Shown piece by piece: positions 63,221 through 64,000 of a DNA stretch of 64,000 nucleotides. The position numbers and the translations under genes were made by a program. Source of the DNA: Salvia splendens (taxonomy: Eukaryota > Streptophyta > Magnoliopsida > Lamiales > Lamiaceae); assembly GCF_004379255.2 (NCBI RefSeq), contig NC_056035.1, positions 39,188,773 to 39,252,772 of the forward strand. Direction: 5' to 3'. Below the pieces are notes generated by a model. It did no database searches. It was not told the origin of the DNA and saw only the letters and a list, made by a program, of their open reading frames with translations. Position 1 is the first letter of the stretch. Each line of letters begins with the position of its first letter.

Positions 63221-64000
63221 GAGCATCCACAATGGTCTAGGACCTCCCATAGCCCTCATATAGTCTTCCCACTGCCACATCATCCAGCACTAAAATTCTC
63301 ATGCCACATCATCTGGACATGCAACTGAACATCAAATAGCCCTCACATAGCCTATCCACATCACTAATAACAATTATATAAATTTAATTTACAATTGTAA
63401 CAACATACGGAATTTAATTTACTAGATAAATACAGGAAAATTGAATAATACTATTAAAATTTCAAAAAGTACAATAATTTTAAAAAAATACATTTTAAAA
63501 AATTACATAAATTTAAATAAAAACTAATGCCTTCCAATCCTCCGCGCCCACAACTCTTCAATTAAATCATTTTGGAGTCGAATATGAGCCTCCGTCTGAC
63601 GCATGTCGGCATGTGCTTGGAGAAGGGCTTCTTCATCGTGAGGTACCCCACCTCATACGTTGGAGGCGGCGACGCCGTGGCTTGGACCAGATTCATCATC
63701 GTCATTGGCCCAATCAGTCAGTTGTACACCTTCATCTTCAACAATCATGTTGTGCATGATAATACAGGCTACATTATATCAGCAATGCAGTCGACATGCC
63801 ACAAACGCGTTGGCATCGATCAACCTCACGACTCGTATAGGCATCTAGCTCTTCGTTCAGCATACGCTCGTACTCATCAGCATCCCCATCACTACCACCA
63901 CAACTACCACCGGCATTACTCATTTCTTAAATTGATCTTGTACAGAAAGAAAGATAGAGAGATTACTCGTTAAAACAAGTGGTGCGAATGAAAATGACGT
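63221..64000 (-). mobile_element. PIF/Harbinger element, one end only (continues beyond the window)
   Basis: Begins GAGCATCCACAATGG right after TAA (63218-63220), the expected terminal repeat and target site. It contains a deleted transposase gene on the minus strand (63534-63923). The other end lies outside the window. Confidence 0.8.
63534..63923 (-). pseudogene. Internally deleted Harbinger transposase
   Basis: Read on the minus strand from an ATG at 63923, the frame begins as a Harbinger transposase N-terminus (MSNAGG..., then EYERMLNEELDAYTSREVD). After about 45 residues it passes, at about 63785-63765, straight into the C-terminal end (CIIMHNMIVEDEGVQLTDW, then NDLIEELWARR). The whole central DDE core is missing. 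A TGA follows SNV in GVAASNV-stop-GGVPHDEE. It can encode no active enzyme. Confidence 0.78.

Overview
The window is nuclear DNA of a flowering plant. The genes have many short exons and AT-rich GT-AG introns, the protein families are plant-type (CFS1-like FYVE/SYLF, PMEI-PME, FAB1 with an N-terminal FYVE), and the gaps hold plant transposons (Ty1/copia, LTR elements, PIF/Harbinger, hAT, Helitron, Stowaway MITEs). A eudicot is likely, possibly an asterid, but the species cannot be named from the sequence. I rebuilt seven gene models by joining ORF segments at splice sites; every model stays in frame from ATG to stop and gives a length normal for its family.

Layout. 1-2.02 kb: 3' part of a decayed Ty1/copia element with its 3' LTR. 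3.5-12.6 kb (-): FAB1, the PI3P 5-kinase. 14.7-17.85 kb: a MITE and a PIF/Harbinger element whose transposase has one nonsense codon. 19.3-21.7 kb (-): CFS1-like FYVE/SYLF protein. 22.95-27.1 kb (-): SMU2/RED splicing factor. 27.2-36.2 kb: a transposon-rich gap with a GC-rich decayed DNA element, a 2.05-kb Helitron with a 740-bp hAT element nested in it, AT-rich sequence, and a 2.05-kb solo LTR. 37.4-47.5 kb (+): SAC-domain phosphoinositide phosphatase. 48.6-50.8 kb (-): eIF3k. 52.0-53.7 kb (+): pectin methylesterase. 54.1-62.5 kb (-): large, probably plastid, alpha/beta-hydrolase/CPBP membrane protein. 63.2 kb to the end: the end of another Harbinger element with an internally deleted transposase gene.

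How the genes relate. Three of the seven act on the same endosomal lipids: FAB1 makes PI(3,5)P2 from PI3P, CFS1-type proteins bind PI3P through FYVE, and SAC2-SAC5-type phosphatases remove PI(3,5)P2. From memory, Arabidopsis keeps pieces of this order in several places (SAC3 beside CFS1; FAB1A beside eIF3k and PMEs; SAC2 near FAB1B). The window therefore looks like a less fractionated version of an old gene block. The other notable point is the last gene: both of its enzyme-like domains lack expected catalytic residues. I saw no convincing tRNA, rRNA or CRISPR array.
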